A stretch of 64,000 bases of DNA from contig OZ257144.1 in the NCBI GenBank assembly GCA_965279205.1, positions 1,240,001 through 1,304,000 on the forward strand, written 5' to 3'. Shown here piece after piece: positions 53,657 to 62,014 of the stretch (positions within the stretch are counted from its first letter, which is position 1; every line of letters starts with the position of its first letter). The notes under the pieces are model-generated. The model searched no databases and had not been told where the DNA came from. It worked only from the letters and a program-made list of their open reading frames with translations. The stretch comes from UBA7672 sp965279205 (GTDB lineage Bacteria > Pseudomonadota > Alphaproteobacteria > Caulobacterales > Hyphomonadaceae). The position numbers and the translations under genes were made by a program.

Positions 53657-54234
53657 TGCGGTTTGTCCTGGCTGGACGAAGAAGAGGGTGCAGCGGCGGG
53701 CGTGGCTGCCGCCGTCGACGTTGCCTGGCGTTGCGGGAGGATTTCGATGACGTAGCCGTCCGGATCCTTCGCAAGACCGACGGATGAACCGCCCACCTGG
53801 GCGCTGGGCGCGTATTCGCGAGTGATCTCATAACCGGCCGCCCTGATTTTTTCCTGCAGCGCCGCGGGGTTGCTCGTGCGCGTCACCACCTTCACGGGCA
53901 AGTCCTTGTAGGAGCGCTTCGAGCCATCGGTCCAATGCATGAGAACGATGTAGCTTTCAGCGTCAGGGTAGCCGAGCACTTCCTCGTCCATATAGTCGAG
54001 GTGATAGGAGCGGATCTTCTCCATGCCCATGACGCTGACATAGAAGTCCGTCGACTTCGCGAGATCCGAAACGCCGATGCCGACGGCGGAAAGCAACGGG
54101 TCTTTCTGCGGAGGAGACGCAGCGGGCGAGGCTTCGGCAGGAGCAGCCGCTGTTGTTTCGGGAGCCTTCGCCGTTTCACCACTACAGGCGGCAAGCGTCA
54201 GCACAAGCAGCGAAGCTGCGATCACACGCATCAT
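53653..54234 (-). CDS. VOC-domain lipoprotein
   Basis: A 193-residue lipoprotein with a signal sequence MRVIAASLLVLTLAAC (preceded by one extra Met at the chosen start) and a GGGAGGACTTC ribosome binding site six bases from ATG 54232-54234. A linker of Ala/Pro/Glu (residues about 20-45) precedes a VOC domain, LSAVGIGVSDLAKSTDFYVSVMGMEK to KDPDGYVIEILPQR, and a Ser/Ala-rich tail. A secreted VOC protein anchored to the envelope is unusual, since most are cytoplasmic. It sits between the ligase-like and CMD genes; a role in binding or converting a hydrophobic substrate outside the cytoplasm is inferred. Confidence 0.82.
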   Translation of the reverse strand: MMRVIAASLLVLTLAACSGETAKAPETTAAAPAEASPAASPPQKDPLLSAVGIGVSDLAKSTDFYVSVMGMEKIRSYHLDYMDEEVLGYPDAESYIVLMHWTDGSKRSYKDLPVKVVTRTSNPAALQEKIRAAGYEITREYAPSAQVGGSSVGLAKDPDGYVIEILPQRQATSTAAATPAAAPSSSSSQDKPQ

Positions 54235-54283
54235 GAAGTCCTCCCAACGTTTTTTCTTGTCTACCTCGCCTTTGAGCGCGACG

Positions 54284-55588
54284 CTATCCGGCGAGGCGCG
54301 CGTCTTCTGTCGCCAAGTTGGCAACGCGACCGATGATGTAGAGGTAGCCGTCATCGTCGATCCGGCCTGCGTCGCCCGTGGCGACGAAGCCTTCCATATC
54401 CCTCTGCCGTCGCTGCGAGGGCGGAAGATCGCACTCGATCGAGCGCGGCGTACGGGCCCAGATCTCGCCGACGGCGTTGTGCGGCAGCCGACGGCCGGCG
54501 GCGTCGCGGACTTCGACGCTTGCACCCTTGATGGGGCGGCCGCAGCTCAGCGGTTTCTCGTTCTGCCTACCAGCCGGCATGAGGGCGATGAGCCCCGTTT
54601 CGGTTGCGCCATAGGCCTCGCTGACGATCGGGCCGAACACGTCGGCCAGCCACGTCTTCAGGGGCCATGGCGTTGCGGCGCCGCCGACAACCAACTCCTG
54701 CAGTGACGAAATGTTTGCCGTGCGCACGGCCTCTTCGCCGAGACGGCGAAGTTCAAGGAATGTCTCCGGAAGAGCGCTCCAGTGCGTGATGCGGTGTTGT
54801 TCGATCGCAGCGAGCGCTGCCGCTGGTTCGAACGCCCGCATCAGCGCAATGGCGCGACCGGCCGCAAGTGCGGCCCAGAACTGCACCGGACCCCAGACCC
54901 GATGCAACGGTACGGTAATCAGGGACGCACCGATTTCCGGCTGCGGTGGGCGCGAGATCGATGCTGGCGCGGCTCGATGGCGCGGCAGGCCGACAGGCGG
55001 CGAGCGGTCGTTTGTTCCTGCTGACCAAGCCAACAGAGAAGGCTGGGCCCGGCCAAACCGTTTTGGCGCGACGGGCGGAAACAGATCCCAGAAATTGAAG
55101 AAACCTGGGCATTCGCCTTCCATTGTCGCGCGCAGGCGCAGGCTGAGCCCATCAAGCGCCGGGGCCAATCGCGCCGGATTGCTGTCGCCAACAATGACAG
55201 CCGAGGCGCGCGAAGCGATGATGCGTTCGCGCAGGGCGCGCGGCGGCAAGTCGGGATCAATGGTCAGAAGTCGCGCGTCGATCTTCGAGCAAGCCAGGGC
55301 AATGACTGCCCATTCAATGCGGTTGCGGCAACGCACGGCGACGACGTCGTCAAAGCCCAGACCGCGGCCAGCGAAAGCCTCCGCCAGCATGTCTGCGTAC
55401 TCGTTCCATTCAGCATAAGTGAGCGTCGCCGCGCCTTCGAACAGCGCCGCCCGGCCTCCCCGCGTGGCGGCCCAGTATTCGAGGCTTCGAGCTACGGGCT
55501 CGGTCAGGGGGCGAGCGACTTGCGAATGTTCGCCACTAGGCAGTCGCGAACTCGCGACAGGAGCACGTAATCTGGATCGATAAGCCAC
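54284..55588 (-). CDS. AMP-dependent ligase homologue, truncated and motif-poor
   Basis: A 434-residue member of the acyl-CoA synthetase/adenylate-forming superfamily. The start is GTG 55588, inside the end of the TetR gene (85-base overlap). The A3 phosphate-binding loop is altered: WSAGTNDRSPPVGLPR in place of TSGTTGRPKGV, losing the conserved Lys. A5 (YGATETG) and A8-type (GYLYIIGR) segments remain. The protein stops right after A8, so the mobile C-terminal domain with the catalytic A10 lysine is missing; full-length enzymes have 500-540 residues. Probably inactive, or acting with a partner. The frame is otherwise unbroken. Confidence 0.75.
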   Translation of the reverse strand: MAYRSRLRAPVASSRLPSGEHSQVARPLTEPVARSLEYWAATRGGRAALFEGAATLTYAEWNEYADMLAEAFAGRGLGFDDVVAVRCRNRIEWAVIALACSKIDARLLTIDPDLPPRALRERIIASRASAVIVGDSNPARLAPALDGLSLRLRATMEGECPGFFNFWDLFPPVAPKRFGRAQPSLLAWSAGTNDRSPPVGLPRHRAAPASISRPPQPEIGASLITVPLHRVWGPVQFWAALAAGRAIALMRAFEPAAALAAIEQHRITHWSALPETFLELRRLGEEAVRTANISSLQELVVGGAATPWPLKTWLADVFGPIVSEAYGATETGLIALMPAGRQNEKPLSCGRPIKGASVEVRDAAGRRLPHNAVGEIWARTPRSIECDLPPSQRRQRDMEGFVATGDAGRIDDDGYLYIIGRVANLATEDARLAG

Positions 55589-56157
55589 TGAAACATTACC
55601 CCACGCATGGCAGACAGAATGATCGACGCTTCGGCGCGAGGCCGTGCGTCCGCTCGAATTTCCCCCTGGTCACGACATTGCTTGATCAAGGCGGCGATGC
55701 CGTCGATCGATTCACGATTGAGCCGTGTCACAACCGGCTCAAGTTCCGGTCGCGTCAGGCCGGCGCCGAGAATGGCCTGGAACGCGCGCAGGCTCTTCGG
55801 ATCGCGGCACCCATCGTCTATGTAGAAGGCGACACGCTCGCATATGCCGTCGAGGCCTTCAGTCGGAAAGCTGGCCACGCGCACACGCAGGGCATAGCCA
55901 GCCATGATGTGGTCGGCGAGCGCGGCAAGCATGGCGCTCTTGGTCCCGAAATAGTGGGCGGGCAGGGCGCGGCTATAGCCCGCGGCTTCGCCAGCTTCGT
56001 TCAGGGTAAGCTCGTCCAGGCCCCGTTCGGCGACGATGGTTTTGGCGGCCTCGAGAATGGCGCGCTCCGCAGTCTCGCGACGCGCGGCCTGGGTGGTGCG
56101 CGGCGCGTCGATCATGGCCACGCTTGCGGCCGGTCTGGGGAATCTACGGGCGGTCAT
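55504..56157 (-). CDS. TetR-family regulator of the ligase/VOC/CMD/SDR operon
   Basis: A TetR-type repressor (217 residues from ATG 56155-56157; a TTG at 56172 and an ATG at 56115 are other possible starts). The TTG option overlaps the operator arm and is less likely. The HTH is RETAERAILEAAKTIVAERGLDELTLNEAGEAAGYSRALPAHYFGTKSAMLAAL. The C-terminal half (CERVAFYIDDGCRDPKSLRAFQAILG) is the ligand domain. It is the first gene of the minus operon, and its stop overlaps the ligase gene, so it is co-transcribed with its targets. A near-perfect inverted repeat lies directly upstream. Confidence 0.88.
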   Translation of the reverse strand: MTARRFPRPAASVAMIDAPRTTQAARRETAERAILEAAKTIVAERGLDELTLNEAGEAAGYSRALPAHYFGTKSAMLAALADHIMAGYALRVRVASFPTEGLDGICERVAFYIDDGCRDPKSLRAFQAILGAGLTRPELEPVVTRLNRESIDGIAALIKQCRDQGEIRADARPRAEASIILSAMRGVMFQWLIDPDYVLLSRVRDCLVANIRKSLAP

Positions 56158-56171
56158 TGGCCCGGCATCCA

Positions 56172-56197
56172 ACTTACTTGTTAGCGCACAAGCAAGT
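56172..56197 (-). promoter_or_regulatory. inverted-repeat operator upstream of the TetR operon
   Basis: ACTTACTTG (56172-56180) and CAAGCAAGT (56189-56197) pair at eight of nine positions around an eight-base spacer. This size and placement fit a TetR dimer site just before the TetR gene and 180 bases from the divergent 3-hydroxyacyl-CoA dehydrogenase gene, so it could control both. Binding is inferred. Confidence 0.7.
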
Positions 56198-56376
56198 ATC
56201 TTCCCTTAGGGCAAGCTGCTGACCTGATGTCGCAGACAGCGATAGGGATAGCCTTCCGGGAGGCGGGTGGAAAATGCCCGCTCTGTTGACGGCGGACTGC
56301 CGTCGCGGCACGGAAACGGGCGAAATTCCACGACAGAGACGCGGGACCTGCCCGCGCCGGCATCAGGACAAACCCC

Positions 56377-57699
56377 ATGACCCAGTCGCTTACCCAGCCA
56401 GCCGCTCCGGCCGACGAGATCGCAGCCTACATCGCGGCGTCCACGAAGAAGGCCTGGGAAGTGACCGGCCTGCCTGCTGGCACCCCGATCAAGCCGATCG
56501 CCAAGGTCGGCGTCATCGGCGCCGGCACGATGGGCGGCGGCATCTCCATGAACTTCGCCAATGTCGGCATCGCGGTGAAGATCATCGAAGTGCAGCAAGC
56601 TGCGCTGGACCGCGGCCTCGGCGTGATCCGCAAGAACTATCAGAACTCGGCCGACAAGGGCCGTTTCCCTCAGGAAGAAGTCGGACTCCGCATGGGCCTG
56701 CTCTCGGGTTCGCTCTCGCGTGAAGACCTCGCCGACTGCGACCTCGTCATCGAGGCGGTGTTCGAGGACATGGCCGTGAAGAAGGACATCTTCGCGGACC
56801 TCGACCGGATCTGCAAACCCGGCGCGATCCTCGCGACCAACACCTCCGCGCTCGATATCAACGAGATCGCATCGGTCGTGAAGCGTCCGCAGGATGTCAT
56901 CGGCCTGCACTTCTTCTCGCCGGCCAACGTGATGAAGCTGCTGGAGATCGTGCGCGCGAAACACACCTCAGACACGGTGGTCGCCACCGCGATGGACCTA
57001 GCCAGGAAGATCAACAAGGTCGCTGCGCTTGCGGGCGTGTGCCCTGGCTTCATCGGTAACCGCATTCTCTACAAGCGCGGCCAGCCAGCCGGTGCGCTCC
57101 TGAAGGCCGGCGCCATGCCGTGGGACATCGATGCGGCATTCAACGCCTTCGGTTTCAAGATGGGCCCTTACCAGATGTCGGATCTCGCCGGCCTCGATAT
57201 TGGCTGGAAGCCGGGCGCGAAAACCGCCAACCCGCTGCGAGACATGATCTGCGAGCGCACCCCGCGCCGCGGCCAGAAGTCGGGCGCAGGCTACTACGAC
57301 TATGACGAAAACCGCGTCGGCCGCCCCTCGCCGGAAGTCGAAGCCATCGTGAAGGAATTCGCTGCGGCTTCGGGCGTGGCGCAGCGCAAGGTCTCGCGCG
57401 AGGAAATCCTGGAAGAGTGCGTGTTCCCGATGATCAACGAGGGTGCAGCCATTCTCGAGGAAGGCATGGCCCAGCGCGCCAGCGATATCGATGTGGTGTG
57501 GCTCAACGGCTATGGCTGGCCCGCGGACAAGGGCGGCCCGATGTTCCTGGGCGACAAGGTCGGCCTGCAGCGCGTGGTCGACGTGGTGGAGCGCGTTTCG
57601 ACGAACGTTCCCGACATGAAAGTGTCGAACTTGCTGCGTTCGATGGCGAAGAATGGCCGCAAGTTCGCCGACCTGCCGGGTCAGGCGCTGAAGGTTTAG
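56377..57699 (+). CDS. 3-hydroxyacyl-CoA dehydrogenase
   Basis: NAD-dependent 3-hydroxyacyl-CoA dehydrogenase for beta-oxidation, 440 residues. The Rossmann motif is VGVIGAGTMGGGISMNFA (residues about 44-60), the catalytic His lies in VIGLHFFSPANVMKLLEIV, and GFIGNRILYKRGQPAGALL leads into the two helical C-terminal domains. It corresponds to the C-terminal half of a FadB-type protein and lacks the enoyl-CoA hydratase domain, so a separate hydratase is expected elsewhere. The preceding region includes a GACGGC-GGACT-GCCGTC hairpin at 56288-56304 and the TetR operator. Its stop overlaps the permease gene stop by four bases (convergent). Confidence 0.9.
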   Translation: MTQSLTQPAAPADEIAAYIAASTKKAWEVTGLPAGTPIKPIAKVGVIGAGTMGGGISMNFANVGIAVKIIEVQQAALDRGLGVIRKNYQNSADKGRFPQEEVGLRMGLLSGSLSREDLADCDLVIEAVFEDMAVKKDIFADLDRICKPGAILATNTSALDINEIASVVKRPQDVIGLHFFSPANVMKLLEIVRAKHTSDTVVATAMDLARKINKVAALAGVCPGFIGNRILYKRGQPAGALLKAGAMPWDIDAAFNAFGFKMGPYQMSDLAGLDIGWKPGAKTANPLRDMICERTPRRGQKSGAGYYDYDENRVGRPSPEVEAIVKEFAAASGVAQRKVSREEILEECVFPMINEGAAILEEGMAQRASDIDVVWLNGYGWPADKGGPMFLGDKVGLQRVVDVVERVSTNVPDMKVSNLLRSMAKNGRKFADLPGQALKV

Positions 57700-59279
57700 G
57701 CCGCCGCGAATTTCGGCGACGGCTTGTAGAGAGCACCGAGGATCGCAATCGCGACGATCGCCGGGATAAGGGCGAGCCACGGATACCCGTAGGCGCCCAG
57801 CCCGGCGGTTGCCGCTGTTCCAAGAGCAACGAACGTCTGTCCGAGTCCGGTCAGCACCGATCCGCCCTGGCGGCGGCGCACGAAGTCGCGTCGTGATCCT
57901 GGATTGCGCCGCCAGAGGCCAATCAGCGCTGACGAAGTCGAGGCGAACAGCACGGCGCCCAGAGCCCAGGCGCCCGACCACAGCTCACGCACCAGCAGCG
58001 CAGCCACGGGGATCGACATCACAGCAAGCACAGGCGCGATCGCGGCGAACAGTTTTGCACGGTCGACCATACGGGTCGCCACGGGGGCCGACGCGATGAG
58101 ATCGGGAGCATCCTCCGCCGATACCGTGATCCAGACGAGGCTGCCGGACAGGGCGCTGGAAAGCAGCGTCAGGGCAGGCGCAAATGCGGCCTCCGTGATC
58201 TGGATGCCGCCGCCCGGCCGCAGCAGCACGAAGCCAAGCGGCAGCAGGTAAATCAGCTGCAGACCGATCTGCGACAACAGCAGCGGATCGCGAGCCAACA
58301 GGCGCAGCTCCTTGCGAATCACGGACAGCATCGCGCCGCCTCGCACCGTGGCGACGCGTGCATCGGTCCCGCGCTTCTTGCGGCCCATGGCGGATGCTGC
58401 AGCGGCATCCGACACGAAGCTGCGGCTGAAGACGAAAACGCCAAGCGGGAACAGAGCTGCGGCAAACATGATCCACGCCAGTGTCGACGGTATGTCGCCT
58501 GTAATGGCGCGCGCGGGCATCAGCCACCAGACGTGGGGGTCGATATCAAGCGACAGAATCAGCGCCGCGGTTTCTTCCTGGCTCATCGGTCCGTCCTGCC
58601 GTGAGGTGATGTTGAAATACTGGAACGCCAGGAAGACAGCTGCGCCTGCCGCCGCGGACAGGATTTGCGCCAGCAGGCGCGTATTCCTGGGGCCGATCAG
58701 CCGGAACAGGGCGGTGACGATCAGGAGCGCAATGCCGGTTGCCGCAAAGGCCAGCGTGACAATGAAGATGATCGCCGACAGCCACAGGGGAGAAGAAAAA
58801 ACCGCCATCCAGAGCAGGGGTGGGCCGAGCAGCCCGGCATAAAGTGGCATGGCGCCGATAGCGATCGCGGACGACCGCACGATCAGCACGCGCCATGGCG
58901 ACATTGGCGATGAAAGCAGGAGATCCAGATCGTTGCGCGTATAGATCGCCTCGACCGAAGCCAGGATGGCGCCCGATGTCATCACCGAGGCAATGAATGC
59001 GATGGTGATCGCGACGCCGGTAAGCGCGAGACCTGCGCCGGGTCCTTCGGTGAACGGCAGTGGCGGGATCAGCGGTCCCAGGCGCATGAAGACGAAGAAG
59101 CTGGCGATCGACCAGATCGTGAGCAGCAGACCCACAAGTATCAGCCCGCTCTTCGGCCGCATCTTGCCGCGCCGCCAGTAGAGGCGCAGCTCGTGTCCCA
59201 TCAACCAGCGCACGCTGCCGGGTTTACCCTTCAACGGCTGTGATTTGGTTGGCCGCACCTTGGCAGGAGGCGAACTCAT
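57696..59279 (-). CDS. ABC transporter permease, putative exporter
   Basis: A 527-residue integral membrane protein with about 12 hydrophobic segments in two halves, starting after a basic N-terminal region (KGKPGSVRWLMGHELRLYWRRGKM). It belongs to the ABC-2 type or DUF4162-associated permease class, with no periplasmic domain, and it pairs with the ATPase gene whose stop overlaps its ATG (ATGA). Segments include TRNDLDLLLSSPMSPWRVL, characteristic of this permease family. The substrate is unknown; lipid or peptide export and a role in stress resistance are options. Confidence 0.85.
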   Translation of the reverse strand: MSSPPAKVRPTKSQPLKGKPGSVRWLMGHELRLYWRRGKMRPKSGLILVGLLLTIWSIASFFVFMRLGPLIPPLPFTEGPGAGLALTGVAITIAFIASVMTSGAILASVEAIYTRNDLDLLLSSPMSPWRVLIVRSSAIAIGAMPLYAGLLGPPLLWMAVFSSPLWLSAIIFIVTLAFAATGIALLIVTALFRLIGPRNTRLLAQILSAAAGAAVFLAFQYFNITSRQDGPMSQEETAALILSLDIDPHVWWLMPARAITGDIPSTLAWIMFAAALFPLGVFVFSRSFVSDAAAASAMGRKKRGTDARVATVRGGAMLSVIRKELRLLARDPLLLSQIGLQLIYLLPLGFVLLRPGGGIQITEAAFAPALTLLSSALSGSLVWITVSAEDAPDLIASAPVATRMVDRAKLFAAIAPVLAVMSIPVAALLVRELWSGAWALGAVLFASTSSALIGLWRRNPGSRRDFVRRRQGGSVLTGLGQTFVALGTAATAGLGAYGYPWLALIPAIVAIAILGALYKPSPKFAAA

Positions 59280-60028
59280 TGCGCGGCGATCGGCGCGGGC
59301 GCCGAGGTCAACGACAGGAACACGTCCTCGAGCGACTGGCCCTGCGCACCTGCGCTCGCCTGCAACTCGTCGAGGCGGCCCTCGATCAGGAGCTTGCCAT
59401 CCTTGATGATGCCGATCCGATCGGCCATGCGTTCAGCCACTTCGAGAATGTGAGTCGTGAGGATGACGGCTGCGCCAGCGGCGACGCGCTCACGGATCAG
59501 ATCCTTAACCAGCCTGCTCGCGGCGGCATCGAGACCGGTCAGCGGCTCGTCCAGCATCAGCAGTTTGGGGTCGTGGATCAGTGCGCCGGCAAGTACGGCC
59601 TTCTGCTTCATGCCGCGCGAGAAGGTCTCGCACCGGTCATTGCGATTGTCCCACAATCCCAGAAGTTTCAGCAGGTCTTCGGCTCGCGTGCGCGCAATGC
59701 TGGCTTCAACGCCCCACAGGCCTGCAACGAATTCGAGATATTCCCAAGCCGTAAGCTTGTCGTAGAGCAGCGGTTCGTCCGGCAGCCAGGCGATCAGGCG
59801 CTTAGCGGCCAGCGCATCTGCGCGTGCATCTACGTCGAACACGCTGATATCTCCGGCGTCGGCGTTGAGCAGGCCGGCGATCATGCGCAGCGTCGTGGTC
59901 TTGCCCGCGCCATTGGGGCCGAGCAGGGCGTAGAGCTCACCCGCCCGAACTTCAAAGCCGATGCGGTCGACGGCCAGCTTGCCGCCATAGCTTTTCGAGA
60001 GGTCTTTGACGCGGAGTGCGGCGGTCAT
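59276..60028 (-). CDS. ABC transporter ATP-binding protein
   Basis: Nucleotide-binding partner of the adjacent permease, 250 residues. It has Walker A GPNGAGKTT (residues about 37-45), the signature as FSRGMKQK, where the ABC-2 class commonly reads LSxGxxxR, Walker B LLMLDEPLTGLD and the switch His in ILTTHILEVAE. All catalytic residues are intact, in contrast to the degenerate ATPase at 23582. The two-gene unit is minus strand, with the ATPase first; no substrate-binding protein is present, consistent with export. Confidence 0.93.
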   Translation of the reverse strand: MTAALRVKDLSKSYGGKLAVDRIGFEVRAGELYALLGPNGAGKTTTLRMIAGLLNADAGDISVFDVDARADALAAKRLIAWLPDEPLLYDKLTAWEYLEFVAGLWGVEASIARTRAEDLLKLLGLWDNRNDRCETFSRGMKQKAVLAGALIHDPKLLMLDEPLTGLDAAASRLVKDLIRERVAAGAAVILTTHILEVAERMADRIGIIKDGKLLIEGRLDELQASAGAQGQSLEDVFLSLTSAPAPIAAQ

Positions 60029-60122
60029 GGAGGGAGGTCCTGCTGCCTGACTGTGATTCCGGAAGCCGGCTTTCTAGCGGGTTTGGGCTGATCCGTCAGC
60101 CAATGTCGCGCGTATAGCCAAC

Positions 60123-60920
60123 GTGATCCCAATCGCCCCATTTCCATGGATTGCTGCAGGCATGGCTGCCGTAATGATCGCGGCCTGGGGGACGCAGCGC
60201 GCTGTCAACAATGGCGGCTGGGTCGACGTGTTCTGGACGTTCGGATCCGGCGCTGCCTGCGTTGCCGCTGCAATGTGGCCCGAAGACGCGGCAAGTTCCT
60301 CTCGGCAAATGCTGGTGGCGGTCCTCGGCGCGATCTGGTCACTGCGGCTGGGTATCTACGTGATGTCACGTGTCGCCGGTCACAGCGAGGACACGCGCTA
60401 CGCCCAGTTCCGGGAGGAGTGGGGAGCAAAATTTCAGATCAACATGTTCTGGCTCGTCATCGTTCAAGCGCCTGCGACGGCGCTGTTGTCGGTGTCGATA
60501 TTCGTGGCGGCGCATGGTGGCTCAGCGGAGCTTGGATGGTCGGATGGGTTCGGCGCTGCGATTCTCCTGATCGCGATTGCAGGCGAGGGGATCGCCGATG
60601 AGCAGATGCGCCAATTCAAGAAGCAAGGCCAGTACGGCGCAATCATGGACAAGGGGTTGTGGGCGTGGTCGCGGCACCCGAATTACTTCTTCGAATGGCT
60701 CGGCTGGCTGGCCTACCCGATGATCGGGTTTGACGCTGCCATCCCATCGACATGGGCGACTTGGATCGCGCCGGTTGTGATGTTCATCGTCCTGCGCTTC
60801 GGCACGGGAGTCCCTGCGCTTGAGAAGTCGATGCTGCTGAGCCGCGGGGACAAATTCCGCGAGTATCAATCACGCGTTGGTATCTTCATTCCGCTGCCTC
60901 CGAAGAGGAAAGCGGCATGA
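60123..60920 (+). CDS. DUF1295 family membrane protein (steroid 5-alpha-reductase-like)
   Basis: A 265-residue integral membrane protein from a GTG start at 60123, with about six hydrophobic segments. The family is related to isoprenylcysteine methyltransferases and 5-alpha-reductases. The signature WSRHPNYFFEWLGWLAY and the following VPALEKSMLLSRGDKFREYQSRVGIFIPLPP are diagnostic of DUF1295, and HPNYF/E-W are probable cofactor-site residues. Its stop overlaps the ATG of the adjacent cyclopropane-synthase-like gene, so a joint role in modifying membrane lipids is likely. This pair is frequently found together in alphaproteobacteria. Confidence 0.9.
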   Translation: MIPIAPFPWIAAGMAAVMIAAWGTQRAVNNGGWVDVFWTFGSGAACVAAAMWPEDAASSSRQMLVAVLGAIWSLRLGIYVMSRVAGHSEDTRYAQFREEWGAKFQINMFWLVIVQAPATALLSVSIFVAAHGGSAELGWSDGFGAAILLIAIAGEGIADEQMRQFKKQGQYGAIMDKGLWAWSRHPNYFFEWLGWLAYPMIGFDAAIPSTWATWIAPVVMFIVLRFGTGVPALEKSMLLSRGDKFREYQSRVGIFIPLPPKRKAA

Positions 60921-61942
60921 GCCTCATGGCCCGCGCGATCATCGCCTTTGAAGCAACGCCTCTTCCGGATAGCGTCCGGCGCGGCGCTGTGTCCTTTCTG
61001 GTCGGCCGCGTGAAGGGGCAGCTGAAGTTCGCCCCTCAGGACGGCGCCGCGCGTTTCGCCGAGGACATGCGCCACCACCCAATCGCAGCCCACACCACCG
61101 ACGCCAACGCGCAGCATTACGAAGTGCCCGCCGCATTCTTCCGGCTTTGTCTCGGCTCCAGGTTCAAATACTCAAGCTGCCTCTACAAATCTCCCGGCGA
61201 CACGTTGGCGATGGCCGAGGATCATGCGCTGGCCGAAACCTGCGCCAATGCCCAACTCGCGGACGGGCAGGATATTCTAGAACTCGGCTGCGGCTGGGGA
61301 TCGATGACGCTCTGGATGGCGGAGCACTATCCAAACGCGCGCATCACAGCGGTTTCCAACTCGCAAAGCCAGCGCGAACACATCGAGGCCCACGCGAAGC
61401 AGCAGGGCCTTGCCAATGTCACGGTCATCACAGCCGACATGAACGTGTTCGATATCGACCAACGTTTCGACCGTATCGTGTCGGTGGAGATGTTCGAGCA
61501 CATGTCGAACTGGCGCGCTCTGCTGGAAAAGTGCAGGCGCTGGCTGCGGCCGGACGGGAGCATGTTCATGCACGTGTTCGCGCACCGATCGGCGCCTTAC
61601 CGCTTCGATGTGAACGACCCGGCAGACTGGGTGGCCCACCACTTCTTCGCTGGTGGCGTCATGCCCAGCCGGGACCTGATCGCGCAATTCCCGGATCTGT
61701 TTGAGGTCGAACACGACCAGTGGTGGAACGGCAAGAACTACGAGCGCACTGCACTCGACTGGCTCAAGAATTTCGACGCCAACCGCGAGCATATCCGGCC
61801 AATCCTCGCGAGAATTTACGGCAAGGACGCAAAGCTCTGGGAAAACCGGTGGCGGCTATTCTTCCTCGCCACTGCGGGCCTGTTCGGCCATGGCGATGGC
61901 AATGAATGGGGCGTCGTCCATTGCCGGTTGAAGCCGGCATAA
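60917..61942 (+). CDS. cyclopropane-fatty-acyl-phospholipid synthase-type methyltransferase
   Basis: SAM-dependent methyltransferase of the CFA family, 341 residues. Features: HYEVPAAFFRLCLGSRFKYSSCLY (a substrate-side motif close to the CFA synthase HYD-FF-LGxxxxYS), SAM-binding motif ILELGCGWGSMTLWMAEHYP (residues about 117-136), ITAVSNSQSQREHIE, and FDRIVSVEMFEHM for the acidic motif. It is shorter than the E. coli enzyme. It overlaps the DUF1295 gene by four bases. A terminator-like hairpin follows. Whether it makes cyclopropane rings or methylates another lipid or small molecule is not decided by the sequence. Confidence 0.9.
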   Translation: MSLMARAIIAFEATPLPDSVRRGAVSFLVGRVKGQLKFAPQDGAARFAEDMRHHPIAAHTTDANAQHYEVPAAFFRLCLGSRFKYSSCLYKSPGDTLAMAEDHALAETCANAQLADGQDILELGCGWGSMTLWMAEHYPNARITAVSNSQSQREHIEAHAKQQGLANVTVITADMNVFDIDQRFDRIVSVEMFEHMSNWRALLEKCRRWLRPDGSMFMHVFAHRSAPYRFDVNDPADWVAHHFFAGGVMPSRDLIAQFPDLFEVEHDQWWNGKNYERTALDWLKNFDANREHIRPILARIYGKDAKLWENRWRLFFLATAGLFGHGDGNEWGVVHCRLKPA

Positions 61943-61965
61943 AAGGCTTCCTCTCCAAAACAAAA

Positions 61966-61989
61966 CAGGCGGACCGCAAGGTCCGCCTG
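61966..61989 (-). terminator. Terminator of the redoxin/cytochrome gene
   Basis: Ten-pair perfect stem CAGGCGGACC-GCAA-GGTCCGCCTG. On the minus strand it is followed by TTTTGTTTT, so it ends the minus gene; the plus-strand side has only CTTCATTT, a weak terminator for the cyclopropane-synthase gene. Confidence 0.85.
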
Positions 61990-62014
61990 CTTCATTTCAG
62001 GTCTTGAGCTTCGG

